Source: Planctomycetota bacterium (GTDB taxonomy: Bacteria; Planctomycetota; Phycisphaerae; Phycisphaerales; UBA1924). Taken from it: 64,000 nt of DNA. Shown here piece by piece: positions 8,492 to 17,435 of the stretch. Below the pieces are notes generated by a model. It made no database searches. It worked only from the letters and a program-made list of their open reading frames with translations, and was not told where the DNA came from. The DNA is taken from the NCBI GenBank assembly GCA_003696675.1, contig RFGH01000112.1:1-64000 (forward strand), in the 5' to 3' direction. Numbering within the stretch: the stretch's first letter is position 1; each line of letters begins with the position of its first letter. Position numbers and translations under genes: made by a program.

Positions 8492-10068
8492 TCGCTAGGC
8501 TCAACGAATCCCCCTCGATGCGCAAGCTCATCCGCAATCGGCGGGCGATGGTGGCGCTCGGGGTCATTTTGCTCTACCTCATCGTGTTCGTGTGGATCCT
8601 GGCAATGCAAGCGGCGTCATGGATCGGGCGGGAGACAGGCGCGTTCGACTTGGCGGAGCACCCCGTGCTGGGAGCGTTGCTTCCCGAACGGACGCTCGAG
8701 CGGGTGGGGGCACGGAACCTGCCAGGCTTCGGACTCGTTTCTGGCCCCGCGGTTCGCGCTGAACAGTTGCGCTTCTACTTCGATCGAGTAGGCGAGGCCC
8801 TGGACACGATCGAGCGGCCGGTGCCAGGAGACGAGCGATCGGCTCAGGACATCCTCGACGGCTTGGCGCTGGCCGAGCGGCGTGTGGCAGATCTGACACC
8901 CGAGGAGTTTCGTGCGATCCATGCCCGGGGTCTGGCTGCGTTCGACCGCCAGGCTGTGCTTCGCGGGCTGCGGTCCAAGTTTCTCCAGGTTGATATTGCG
9001 ATCGAGAATGTGCGTCGGAACGCGGCCAGATTCGCAGATCCGCAGCCCGGCGATGATCCGGAGGTCTTGCTCGACGAGATCTCGCTTTCACTCGAGGAAG
9101 TGACCATTCTGTTGGATGAGGCGGCGGGTGCGATTCCTGAAGATTCTCCGCTCGCGGATCTTGATCTCTCCGTCCTCGAGGAAGCCGCCGGGGCGGTATT
9201 CGACGAGCCCCCGCCTGACCCTCTGTATGACGAATCATTGCTGACGCTGATCGATGATGCCGTCAAGGAACGGCTGGCGGGCATCGATCAGGAGATTCAC
9301 GCCGAGCTCGATAACATCGAACCCATTGTGGCGGAGCTGTTCCCGTTGCCCACCGGTATTGAGGGGGTGCTATACAAGCTTCGCCTGCTTCTGGGCACGG
9401 ACCGCCAAGGGCGATCGATCTTGATCCGCGCCGTGTACTCGGCCAAGGTCGCGATCCAGGTGGGTGTGGTGGTGTCGTTTATCGCCGTGCTTTTCGGAAG
9501 CATTCTCGGTGCCGCGGCTGGTTACTTCGGTGGACTTGCAGACCACTTGGTGATCTGGCTCTATTCAACATTCAGCTCGATACCGTATTTGGTGCTCTTG
9601 GTGGTGCTCGCGTTTATGTTCACCGGCTCGGCGGTTGAGGGCACCTTGATCCCGCTGTATGTTGCGTTCTGCCTGACATACTGGATCGGTCCCTGCCGAG
9701 TGACCCGCGGCGAGGCGCTCAAGCTCAAGCAGCTCGACTATGTGCAGGCCGCCAATGCACTCGGGGCCGGGAAGGGTCGCATCCTCATGCGGCACATCAT
9801 TCCCAACACGGCCCATCTGATGTTCATCAACCTGTCGCTTCTCTTCATTGGGGCAATCAAGGGCGAAGTGGTGCTGACTTTCCTTGGGCTGGGTCTCAAG
9901 GAAGGGGCGAGTTGGGGCATCATGATCAATCAGTCCAAATCAGAAGTGGTCTCCGGCTTCTTCTGGCAGATCGGGGCCGCCACATTCTTCATGTTCGTGC
10001 TCGTACTCGCGTTCAATGTGCTGACCGACGCGTTGCAGGACGCATTCGATCCGAAGCATGTTGAGTGA
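8488..10068 (+). CDS. ABC transporter permease, DppC/OppC type with large extra domain
   Basis: 526 residues, against about 300 for usual DppC proteins. TM1 is at about residues 21-44. Residues 50-295 form a hydrophilic, acidic, helix-rich insert absent from typical relatives; it would face the periplasm. The standard core resumes with L-L-G-T-D-R-Q-G-R-S-I-L-I-R near residue 300, then five membrane segments and the coupling loop R-G-E-A-L-K-L-K-Q-L-D-Y-V-Q-A-A. The GTG start overlaps the upstream permease stop by 4 bp. No ATPase (DppD/DppF) follows, so the energy subunits must be encoded elsewhere. Confidence 0.9.
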   Translation: MIARLNESPSMRKLIRNRRAMVALGVILLYLIVFVWILAMQAASWIGRETGAFDLAEHPVLGALLPERTLERVGARNLPGFGLVSGPAVRAEQLRFYFDRVGEALDTIERPVPGDERSAQDILDGLALAERRVADLTPEEFRAIHARGLAAFDRQAVLRGLRSKFLQVDIAIENVRRNAARFADPQPGDDPEVLLDEISLSLEEVTILLDEAAGAIPEDSPLADLDLSVLEEAAGAVFDEPPPDPLYDESLLTLIDDAVKERLAGIDQEIHAELDNIEPIVAELFPLPTGIEGVLYKLRLLLGTDRQGRSILIRAVYSAKVAIQVGVVVSFIAVLFGSILGAAAGYFGGLADHLVIWLYSTFSSIPYLVLLVVLAFMFTGSAVEGTLIPLYVAFCLTYWIGPCRVTRGEALKLKQLDYVQAANALGAGKGRILMRHIIPNTAHLMFINLSLLFIGAIKGEVVLTFLGLGLKEGASWGIMINQSKSEVVSGFFWQIGAATFFMFVLVLAFNVLTDALQDAFDPKHVE

Positions 10069-10448
10069 GCACGGCAACCCGGCTCAGCGTTCCACAGTTC
10101 AGGAGATCGACAGAGTTCGGTGGTCAGCCGGCGTCTTGTTCGAATCGGCACCTGATCCCATTCTGTTGACGGAGTTCACGAACACATCGGCATATTCAGC
10201 ACAGAGACATCTGATAGTTCGGGTGGCGAGTGGGCTCCCTCACGCATTGTGAGGAGCGAACTGCGCTCGGACAGACCGAGTACTGCCAGAGGGCATCTGC
10301 ATGATCATCAGTTGATCTGCGTTCAGCTCGATCACCAGCCAACTCCCATTGGAATCGTCGATTCCTCAGGCGGACTGAAACCTGTTCATGTGCTGTGCTG
10401 ATCGCTCACGAGATCAAGATCAGCGGAAGTCGAGCGAGGCGCATGAAA
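10069..10448. other. Intergenic region between converging permease operon and tsf
   Basis: About 380 bases without a credible gene. Short open frames here lack family resemblance. A small 5-bp inverted repeat (CTCGG/CCGAG, near 10276-10292) has no T-run and is not called as a terminator. Nothing else is recognised. Confidence 0.5.
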
Positions 10449-10471
10449 ACCGGGGCCTCGCGGGCCCCGGT
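10446..10471 (-). terminator. Rho-independent terminator of rpsB-tsf
   Basis: A 9-bp stem ACCGGGGCC/GGCCCCGGT with a 5-nt loop is followed, reading leftward, by TTTT. It lies about 30 bp after the tsf stop codon. Confidence 0.85.
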
Positions 10472-10499
10472 GATCGATAAATCGGCTTCGATCGGTGGT

Positions 10500-11324
10500 T
10501 CAGCCGGAGGACTCACCGACTTCCCAGCGGCGGAACTGTTTGAGCGATCCGCCAGCGCCGACAAGCTCCTTGATGGACTTCGAGGGGTCCATAACGAACG
10601 CTTGCTCGAGCAGAGCGACTTCTGAGAAGAACTTCCGCATGCCACCCTCGACAATCTTCTCGGCGATTTCCTTGGGCTTGCCGGACTCCATGGCTTGCTC
10701 GATACGGAACTTGCGCTCCTTCTCGACCATGTCGCTGGGAATGTCGTCCGGGGTAAGGCCCAGGGGGCGCGGGAACGCGGCGGTGACATGCATGGCGATC
10801 TGCCGAAGGACATCGTCACCGACATCGCCCTCGCCTTGGATCAGCACGCCGGTCTTTCCGTCGTGGTGCACATACTGGCCGTACACCGTCTTGTCTCCGG
10901 TGGATTCGAACTTCTCGATTCGAGCGATCGAGATGTTCTCACCGGTGGAGATTCGCAGGTCATCGACGATGGCGGTCATCTCGGCGGTGGGTTCGGCCTT
11001 GCCGGGCGGCATCGAGAGGGCCAGTTCGGCGATCTTCTTGGTCGCCGCGATGAACTTGTCGTTCTTGGCGGTAAAGTCGGTCTCGGCCCTGAGTTCGACG
11101 ATTGAAGCGGCCTTGCCGTCGCCGGCAACCGCCACCTCGATGCGACCCTCGCCGGCGGCGCGGTCCATCTTGGTGTCCATTTTGCCCTTGAGCTCCTTGC
11201 GAAGCAGCTCTTCGGCCTTCTCAACATCGCCGTTCGCTTCGATGAGGGCTTTCTTGCATGCCATCATCGCCAGTCCGGTCTTGTTCCGCAGACTCATCAC
11301 GTCTTTGGCATTGATCTCTGCCAT
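10500..11324 (-). CDS. tsf: Translation elongation factor Ts
   Basis: 274 residues. EF-Ts catalyses GDP release from EF-Tu. The N-terminal UBA-like part carries V-M-S-L-R-N-K-T-G-L-A-M-M-A-C-K-K-A-L, and the core has V-E-L-R-A-E-T-D-F-T-A-K-N-D, both family signatures that contact EF-Tu. The length is close to the usual 280-300. It follows rpsB in the conserved rpsB-tsf order with a gap of about 110 bp and ends in a strong terminator. Start ATG 11324 gives the expected N-terminus M-A-E-I-N-A-K-D-V. Confidence 0.97.
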   Translation of the reverse strand: MAEINAKDVMSLRNKTGLAMMACKKALIEANGDVEKAEELLRKELKGKMDTKMDRAAGEGRIEVAVAGDGKAASIVELRAETDFTAKNDKFIAATKKIAELALSMPPGKAEPTAEMTAIVDDLRISTGENISIARIEKFESTGDKTVYGQYVHHDGKTGVLIQGEGDVGDDVLRQIAMHVTAAFPRPLGLTPDDIPSDMVEKERKFRIEQAMESGKPKEIAEKIVEGGMRKFFSEVALLEQAFVMDPSKSIKELVGAGGSLKQFRRWEVGESSG

Positions 11325-11432
11325 CGTCGTCTCGCTTCCATTTCAGGTTTTGTGCGGCCGCGAGGGCCGCCGATCGCGTTGTGTTCAAAACGGCCTGGAG
11401 GCCGGTGCAAGGTTCGAGCGTGCTCCTGGTGT

Positions 11433-12281
11433 TCAGGACTCTGCCTTGGCGGGTTCGGCATCGACGCCGGCGTTGCTGGTGCTGCGGCCCGAACCGGCGT
11501 CGTCGGCCCTGAACTGGGCTCGGCGGCTGCGGCGGGGACCGCCCTGGCCCGCGTCACCTTCGCTGCCGGCCTGATCGGAGCCTTCGCTGGTCTCGACCCT
11601 CATCTGTTTGCCATCGACGATCGCCTTGCAGAGCTCGCGGATGACCACATCGATCGAGCGCATCGAGTCGTCGTTGCCGGGGATAGCGACATCGGCCCAC
11701 TCGGGGTCGCCGTCGGTATCGATCAAGCAAATAGTGGGGATGCCGAGCTTGCGGGCTTCGCGGAGTGCGTTGATCTCGCGGTTGACATCGATCACAACCA
11801 TCACTCCGGGCAGCGTGTGCATGTTGCGAATGCCGTCGAGGTTGCGACGGATCTTCTTCATCTCGCGTCGCAGTTGGCTCTCCATCTTCTTGGAGTAGCT
11901 CTGGAAGTTGTCGTTCTGCTCGATGGCTTCGAGCTCCTCAAGACGCTTGAGGCGGGTGCGGATGGTGCGGAAGTTGGTCAGTGTGCCGCCGAGCCAACGC
12001 TCTGTGACATAGTGCATCTTGACATCGGCGACGCGCTGTTCGATCACGCCCTTGGCCTGACGCTTCGTGCCGACGAAGCAGACATCCTTGCCCTGTGAGA
12101 CGACTCGCGTGATCAGCTTCTTAGCGAGAAGAAGACCCTTGACAGTCTCCTTGATATCGATGATGTGGATGCCGTTGCGCTTGCCGTAGATGTAGGGCTG
12201 CATCTTCGGATTCCAGCCGCTAGAACGCTGCCCGAAGTGGATGCCGGATTCGATCAGATCTTGGACGAGTGGGTTGGCCAT
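11433..12281 (-). CDS. rpsB: 30S ribosomal protein S2
   Basis: 282 residues. The N-terminus L-I-E-S-G-I-H-F-G-Q-R-S-S-G-W-N-P-K-M and the segments F-V-G-T-K-R-Q-A-K-G-V and R-W-L-G-G-T-L-T-N-F are diagnostic for S2, which binds the head of the small ribosomal subunit. The S2 core ends near residue 225; the remaining 55 or so residues are a low-complexity Glu/Gly/Ser/Ala-rich tail that is longer than in E. coli and probably disordered. First gene of rpsB-tsf. Confidence 0.97.
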   Translation of the reverse strand: MANPLVQDLIESGIHFGQRSSGWNPKMQPYIYGKRNGIHIIDIKETVKGLLLAKKLITRVVSQGKDVCFVGTKRQAKGVIEQRVADVKMHYVTERWLGGTLTNFRTIRTRLKRLEELEAIEQNDNFQSYSKKMESQLRREMKKIRRNLDGIRNMHTLPGVMVVIDVNREINALREARKLGIPTICLIDTDGDPEWADVAIPGNDDSMRSIDVVIRELCKAIVDGKQMRVETSEGSDQAGSEGDAGQGGPRRSRRAQFRADDAGSGRSTSNAGVDAEPAKAES

Positions 12282-12641
12282 GGTCGGTTCTTTCCTTACT
12301 CAGCGACACCCGCGGATCGGCCGGACCCGCGCTCAGGGCGCTTGGGTGGGAAACCACCGTCGGGACGCGTGCCCCGCCGTATGAATCCCGAAGTTCTCTT
12401 CACGAAGCCCGAACACCGGGCCGAGCGGCCTGGACCCCGGCCGGTCCAAGCCGGAAAGTATAGAAAGCCTCTGGCGGGAAGCAAGGCCCGATGTCAGGGG
12501 CATGACACCCTAACAAAATTAGATCGTCCTTGCGGGCTGGCCAGATCGAATCCAGCGGGTCCCGGTGTGGGGTCAAAGTCGGGGTTCGGAAAGTCCGAAG
12601 TTCACTGTGGACACTCGACACCCTTGATCGGGGGTAATGGC
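12282..12641. other. Divergent intergenic region rpsB / PilZ-T2SS operon
   Basis: 360 bases that must hold the promoters of both rpsB (leftward) and the rightward PilZ-secretion operon. An AT-richer patch around 12510-12525 is the only visible break in the GC-rich sequence and is a plausible promoter zone. I could not identify convincing -35/-10 boxes or a defined ribosomal-protein leader structure. Confidence 0.4.
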
Positions 12642-13043
12642 ATGGCCCATAGCGGACTCATCGTACGACGATCGGTTCGGCACGAGATCGTGCTGCCGGT
12701 CAAGGTGCGCGTCGCACCGGAGCACGCGGAGGATATCCGCTTCGCGAAGGGCGTGACCGACCACGATGGTTGGATCGACTGCGATCTGGTGGACTTTGCG
12801 GCCGGAGGTGCTGGCTTTGTCGCCACAGTTTTCTTTCCACGGGGTTGTGTGATCGAGATTCAGATACCGACAACGGGGGACGAGCGGCAGGAGCCGTTCG
12901 CTTGTCGTGCCCGTGTCATGCGGATCCAGATGACGGACCGGCGTCCCGCATATTTGGTCGGGACCGCGTTTGTGGATATGACCGAGGATCAGGTTGCCGC
13001 GGTTTCCGCCTTGCTTGATTGCCTGGACGGCACCCACTCGTGA
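12642..13043 (+). CDS. PilZ-domain protein (putative cyclic-di-GMP receptor)
   Basis: 133 residues from ATG 12642; the open frame extends upstream but without family resemblance. The N-terminal R-R-S-V-R-H-E-I-V-L-P-V-K-V matches the R-x-x-x-R loop of PilZ domains, which grips cyclic-di-GMP, followed by the beta-barrel strands ending V-G-T-A-F-V-D-M. The second motif, usually [DN]-x-S-x-x-G, reads D-F-A-A-G-G-A-G, lacking the serine, so ligand binding may be altered. It sits 18 bp before the secretion ATPase gene, suggesting it adjusts assembly of that apparatus. An EAL/GGDEF protein is encoded at 59.8 kb. Confidence 0.75.
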   Translation: MAHSGLIVRRSVRHEIVLPVKVRVAPEHAEDIRFAKGVTDHDGWIDCDLVDFAAGGAGFVATVFFPRGCVIEIQIPTTGDERQEPFACRARVMRIQMTDRRPAYLVGTAFVDMTEDQVAAVSALLDCLDGTHS

Positions 13044-13061
13044 TGGCAGGGGAGTTCTGAA

Positions 13062-14744
13062 GTGCTCAACACCAGTGAGTTCATCATCCAGTCGCTCATC
13101 GAGGACGGCAAGCTCACGCCGGGTGGTGCCGACGAGGTCCGTCGGGTGATGAGCGAGAAGCAGATCGGGCTCGAAGATGCCATCATATACACCCGCAAGG
13201 TCACCACGCGCGATCTGGCGATTGCAAAGTCTGCGATCTGTGAATATCCATTCATCGACATCACTAAGATCGATCCGGACATACGAAACTCCCGTCGGCT
13301 GAACAAGAACCTTGCAGAGCGTCTCGTAGCGTTCCCGCTGTATGTCTGCGGCGATATTGCCACGGTAGCGATGGAAGACCCGCTCGACCTGCAAGCCATG
13401 GACCAACTCCGCCAGGTGCTGCGCCGGCAGATTGACCCTGTGGTGTGCGATGCCGAGCAGCTCCGGATGCTAATCTCTCGGGCATACTCGCTCGACTCGG
13501 GCGCGTCGGGCGAAGAGACGATCGAGACCGAAGACGCTGCCCCCTCAGACGAGCCAATCGTGGCCGCGGTGAATCAGATCCTGTTTTCGGCTGCGCATGC
13601 CGGTGCTTCTGATGTGCATATCAATCCGGAAGAGCGAAATCTCGTTCTTCGCTTCCGTATCGATGGTGTCTTGCAGCCGCAGCAGGGGCCCGGACTGTCG
13701 ATGCACGAAGGGATCGTGCAGCGTCTGAAAGTCATGGCCCAGCTAGATGTTACCCAGACCCGGAGGCCGCAGGACGGCAAGTTTCGCTTCCGGCACAATG
13801 GCAAGCCCATTGATGTTCGCCTTTCTTTGATTCCCACCGTCCACGGTGAAAATGCGGTGCTCCGACTTCTGCGTCCCGCGGCCGCGATCGGGAGCATTGC
13901 GGATCTGGGGATGCCGAGCGATGTCGCCGAACACTTCGAGCAGGCCATCGGACGCCCTCACGGACTGATACTGGTCACCGGCCCGACCGGGTCGGGAAAA
14001 ACGACCACGCTCTATACGGCGCTCAACGCGATTAACACCGCCGATCGAAACATCATGACGATTGAGGATCCGGTCGAAATCCGACTTCCGCTCGTCCGGC
14101 AGATTCAGGTCAATGCGGCGATCGGTCTCACATTCGCATCTGCCCTGCGATCAATCCTCCGGCAGGATCCTGATGTCGTGCTCGTGGGCGAGATTCGGGA
14201 TGATGAAACTGCAAAGATCGCCACGCAGGCCGCGCTGACGGGGCACCTAGTGTTCTCCACGCTCCATACCAACGACGCGGCGGGTGCCGTCGCACGCCTG
14301 AAGGAGCTGGGCGTGCCGCCGTTCGCGGTCACCAATGCACTCTTGGCCGCGCTGGCACAGCGGCTTGTTCGCAGGGTGTGCTCTTCGTGCGCGGTCGAGG
14401 ATGAGGAATCGTCGGTAAAACTCCAGGCACTTCGTCTTGAGCGTGGTTGCGATGTCTTCATGAAAGGCCGTGGTTGCCCCGATTGCCTGAACACCGGGTT
14501 CAAGGGACGGGTTGGTGTGTATGAGATTGTCAGGGCGACACCAGCGATGCGTGCCATCATCGAGAAAGACTCCAGTGTTACGGAGGTTCTCATGCAGGCT
14601 CGGCGTGACGGGATGCGGACAATGTTTGAAGATGGTGTCAACAAGGCGCGGATGGGGCTCACTTCGCTGGATGAGCTTGCAAAGCTTCACGCGATGATCG
14701 AAACCCAGCAGGATCCGGAAGAAGCCGTGCGATTGAGCGCGTGA
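13062..14744 (+). CDS. gspE: Type II secretion / type IV pilus assembly ATPase (GspE/PilB)
   Basis: 560 residues starting at GTG 13062 after a GGGGAG site. An N-terminal T2SSE domain (1-140) precedes the motor domain: Walker A G-P-T-G-S-G-K-T-T near residue 307, Walker B D-P-D-V-V-L-V-G-E-I-R-D near 370, and the His-box region T-G-H-L-V-F-S-T-L-H-T-N-D. Two C-x-x-C pairs near 440 and 471 form the zinc-binding subdomain typical of GspE. It drives pseudopilus extension from the cytoplasmic face through GspL/GspF-type partners encoded in the same operon. Confidence 0.96.
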   Translation: MLNTSEFIIQSLIEDGKLTPGGADEVRRVMSEKQIGLEDAIIYTRKVTTRDLAIAKSAICEYPFIDITKIDPDIRNSRRLNKNLAERLVAFPLYVCGDIATVAMEDPLDLQAMDQLRQVLRRQIDPVVCDAEQLRMLISRAYSLDSGASGEETIETEDAAPSDEPIVAAVNQILFSAAHAGASDVHINPEERNLVLRFRIDGVLQPQQGPGLSMHEGIVQRLKVMAQLDVTQTRRPQDGKFRFRHNGKPIDVRLSLIPTVHGENAVLRLLRPAAAIGSIADLGMPSDVAEHFEQAIGRPHGLILVTGPTGSGKTTTLYTALNAINTADRNIMTIEDPVEIRLPLVRQIQVNAAIGLTFASALRSILRQDPDVVLVGEIRDDETAKIATQAALTGHLVFSTLHTNDAAGAVARLKELGVPPFAVTNALLAALAQRLVRRVCSSCAVEDEESSVKLQALRLERGCDVFMKGRGCPDCLNTGFKGRVGVYEIVRATPAMRAIIEKDSSVTEVLMQARRDGMRTMFEDGVNKARMGLTSLDELAKLHAMIETQQDPEEAVRLSA

Positions 14745-14754
14745 GGAGCCTGTG

Positions 14755-15969
14755 ATGTCCGCGAAGCAATACAAGTACACCGGGCTCGACCGTAGCGGAA
14801 AGCGTGTGGGAGGTGTCGTCGCCGCAGCGGATAGCACCACTGCGTCTCGGAAGCTGATCGAGTCCGGGGTTACACCCCTCGAGGTCCGTAGTGCCAGGCA
14901 GGCACGTCGCGGATTCTCTTTGCATACCGGAAAAACGGTGACTCAGCAGGATATCGCCAGTCTGACAAGGGAGCTGAGTGTTCTTGTACAGGCCAACATA
15001 CCGATTGCCCGTGGTTTGCGATCTGTTGCCGAGCACGAGAAGAAAGCGACCTTGCGGGATATGGTCGCGGACATTGCAGCACAGATCGAATCTGGTGAGA
15101 AACTCACAGGCGCGTTCGGAAAGTATGAAAGAACATTCGGGAATGTGTATATTGAAACGATTCGAGCCGCAGAAAAGTCGGGCACGCTTGCAGAAGTCAC
15201 GATGCACCTCGCAGATATGCTCGAGCGCAACATCGAGACTCGCGCGCAGCTGAGGCGTGCGATGACTTATCCCGCGATCGTGATGACTTTCGTGGCCATC
15301 GCAATGACAGTGATCGTTGTCTTTGTCGTCCCGCGCTTTGCCACAATCTTCGAGGCAAACAATGTTCCGCTTCCGGTCGCCACGCGAGTCATTACGGCGC
15401 TGGGAACGGCTGTCAGGGGTTATTGGTGGGGGATCGGCGCTGCTCTCGCGCTCGGAGTCTTCGCGTCGGTAACTGCGTGGCGATCACCCGTTTGGCGATA
15501 CAGGATCGAGCGACTCGCCCTGCGGATTCCGTACATTTCGTCTATGCTCACGGCGGTGACGGCGGCCCGTTTCTCGCGTGTTCTCTCCATCGGACTGGAT
15601 TCGGGAATCGAAGTCATTGAAGCGATGTCTATTGCGGGCAATGCGACCGGCAGGCCGGTCTTCGCCCGTGAGTGCCAGCAGATCTGCGACCGGATGCGCT
15701 CCGGAGACTCCTTGGAGGCGGCTTTATCCGAGTCTCGGCGACTTCCGAGCTTCGCGAGAAGGTTGCTCAGTGCTGGCAAGGACTCATCTGAGCTGTCGGC
15801 GACCGGTCGAATCATCGCAAGCCACTATGACCGGATCTGCGATCACCTGTCGAAAAACATCAACACGATCATTGAGCCGCTTGTGACGGTGGCGATCGCA
15901 TGCATGGTTTTGCTCGTTGCTTTGTCGGTATTCCTGCCAATGTGGAAGATGGTTGCGCTCAATAGCTGA
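14755..15969 (+). CDS. gspF: Type II secretion inner-membrane platform protein (GspF/PilC)
   Basis: 404 residues from ATG 14755 with GAGGAG upstream; an in-frame GTG at 14752 is an alternative. Two repeats of the T2SSF domain are visible, with L-T-R-E-L-S-V-L-V-Q-A-N-I-P-I near residue 65 and F-S-R-V-L-S-I-G-L-D-S-G-I near 275. Three membrane helices lie at about 175-200, 220-245 and 375-400. This polytopic protein is the rotor-like platform contacted by the GspE ATPase during pseudopilus assembly. Gene order E-F-G is the canonical one. Confidence 0.95.
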   Translation: MSAKQYKYTGLDRSGKRVGGVVAAADSTTASRKLIESGVTPLEVRSARQARRGFSLHTGKTVTQQDIASLTRELSVLVQANIPIARGLRSVAEHEKKATLRDMVADIAAQIESGEKLTGAFGKYERTFGNVYIETIRAAEKSGTLAEVTMHLADMLERNIETRAQLRRAMTYPAIVMTFVAIAMTVIVVFVVPRFATIFEANNVPLPVATRVITALGTAVRGYWWGIGAALALGVFASVTAWRSPVWRYRIERLALRIPYISSMLTAVTAARFSRVLSIGLDSGIEVIEAMSIAGNATGRPVFARECQQICDRMRSGDSLEAALSESRRLPSFARRLLSAGKDSSELSATGRIIASHYDRICDHLSKNINTIIEPLVTVAIACMVLLVALSVFLPMWKMVALNS

Positions 15970-15977
15970 GGATGGTC

Positions 15978-16436
15978 ATGAACAAGGCATTCACGCTGGT
16001 CGAAGTTCTTGTCGTGGTCGTGATTCTTGGAATCTTGGCCGCGGTCGCCATCCCGCGATTCGCCGGGGCGACCGAGGAGGCGAAAACGAGCGCGGTACAG
16101 AGCACGGTTGCGGGAGTGCGTTCCGCTATCGCTTCTCACAGGACAGCGGCAGTCATCGCCGGCGATGATCCGTACCCAACACTGGTTGAGTTGACAGACG
16201 GAACCACAATCAGCTTCGATATTCCGACAAATCCGTTCACCGGAGTCTCTGGCGTGCAGGCCGTTTCCCGCAGTCAGGCTATGAACAGAGCGGTGATCAA
16301 TCCGGGAGCAGCGGGCTGGAACTACTTTGTTGACAATCAGTCAACGCCGCCCATCGCGATTTTCTATGCCAATGCGGACAACGAGACGACCGTGAGAGAT
16401 AACACGGGCAGTCCGCTTCGCGCCAGTGAGCTTTGA
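15978..16436 (+). CDS. gspG: Major pseudopilin-like protein (GspG)
   Basis: 152 residues from ATG 15978, preferred over ATG 15972 because GAGG is then at a normal distance. The leader is only M-N-K-A, followed by F-T-L-V-E-V-L-V-V-V-V-I-L-G-I-L-A-A-V-A-I-P, the classical prepilin helix with Glu at +5. The residue before the cleavage site is Ala rather than Gly. The helix is followed by alternating segments ending in a short C-terminal domain. Its position after E and F and its small size suggest the major pseudopilin. Confidence 0.85.
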   Translation: MNKAFTLVEVLVVVVILGILAAVAIPRFAGATEEAKTSAVQSTVAGVRSAIASHRTAAVIAGDDPYPTLVELTDGTTISFDIPTNPFTGVSGVQAVSRSQAMNRAVINPGAAGWNYFVDNQSTPPIAIFYANADNETTVRDNTGSPLRASEL

Positions 16437-16437
16437 G

Positions 16438-16980
16438 ATGCTGCGCTCAGCAACTCCATCCTGTCGAGCCTTCACCCTGCTTGAGCTGGGGCTGGTCGTC
16501 CTGGTTGCCGGCATCCTCGCTGCGACGGTGGTCCCATCAGTGGCGAGGGTTCGTGAGGCGAGGGCCGCTGCGGGTGCCTACGAGATCGCACGGGCGTTGG
16601 AGTTCGCGAGAGCATCCGCGGCCGCGTCCGGTCTTCCCTGTGGTGCCCGGTTCGATCTCGATGTAGACCGACTCGAATTTGTCATGGTGTCTTCGAACGG
16701 TCTGGAGGGTCTTCCCGGGGCACTCGGTGAGCCCGAGCCGGGCATTGATCTGCGTGCCGGCTTTGGCGTAGATCTCGTCCGCATGAACTTCACTGTAGGG
16801 CCACTGATGAGCAGTTCGGATCTGTCCACAATCTGGTTTGATCATACCGGCAAGCCGCACCTGCGCACTCAGTCCGGTGAGCTTGTTGGACTTCTCACCA
16901 GTGATGGCGAGATTGAACTCGCAGCGGGCCAGACCATACAGGTGAGGGCATTCTCGGGGCTAGTCGAGGTCGAGCCATGA
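16438..16980 (+). CDS. Minor pseudopilin (GspH/FimT-like)
   Basis: 180 residues from ATG 16438, one base after the gspG stop; a GTG at 16426 is an alternative. Leader ends R-A, then F-T-L-L-E-L-G-L-V-V-L-V-A-G-I-L-A-A. The region after the helix (A-R-A-L-E-F-A-R-A-S-A-A-A-S-G) fits the GspH/FimT family, whose members carry conserved small residues here. A minor pseudopilin would cap or initiate the pseudopilus. The next gene starts inside its stop codon (ATGA overlap). Confidence 0.8.
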   Translation: MLRSATPSCRAFTLLELGLVVLVAGILAATVVPSVARVREARAAAGAYEIARALEFARASAAASGLPCGARFDLDVDRLEFVMVSSNGLEGLPGALGEPEPGIDLRAGFGVDLVRMNFTVGPLMSSSDLSTIWFDHTGKPHLRTQSGELVGLLTSDGEIELAAGQTIQVRAFSGLVEVEP

Positions 16981-17435
16981 TTTCGCGGGCCTTCACATTG
17001 ATCGAAGCGATAATCTGCGTGACAGTTCTCGCGATTGCTGTCCCACCCGCGTTGGAGACCCTCGATTCGGTGGCGTCCGACCGTGCCGATGCCGTGAACA
17101 CGATCCGGGCGGCCATGTTTGTCGAGCTGATCCTGGAATCATGTCTCGCCGATTGTTCGAGCCGCGATGCCACTCTCGGCTTTGAGGCATTGGCGGACGA
17201 GGCTGCCTATATCGCCGTGCTCAGATCCCGCATCGACTCGATTGCAGCGCCGTATCTGCAGGTTGGCATGGATTATCGAGTCACTGTTGGAGAGCGAGTC
17301 GATCGGACGGGCATAGTCAACCCCGATGCAAGCAAGAACATATACCGAGTTCTCACGGTGACCGTCACCTACCCATCGTCGAGCGGAAATTCATTTGAGT
17401 TGCCAGTAGCGATTCTTCTCGGACAGATATCATGA
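16977..17435 (+). CDS. Minor pseudopilin (GspI-like)
   Basis: 152 residues. The very short leader M-I-S-R-A precedes F-T-L-I-E-A-I-I-C-V-T-V-L-A-I-A, a prepilin helix with Glu at +5 and Ala at -1. Position between the H-like and J-like genes suggests GspI/PilV, though the C-terminal domain (about 110 residues) is not distinctive. It overlaps both neighbours by 4 bp, so translation of the minor pseudopilins is probably coupled. Confidence 0.75.
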   Translation: MISRAFTLIEAIICVTVLAIAVPPALETLDSVASDRADAVNTIRAAMFVELILESCLADCSSRDATLGFEALADEAAYIAVLRSRIDSIAAPYLQVGMDYRVTVGERVDRTGIVNPDASKNIYRVLTVTVTYPSSSGNSFELPVAILLGQIS

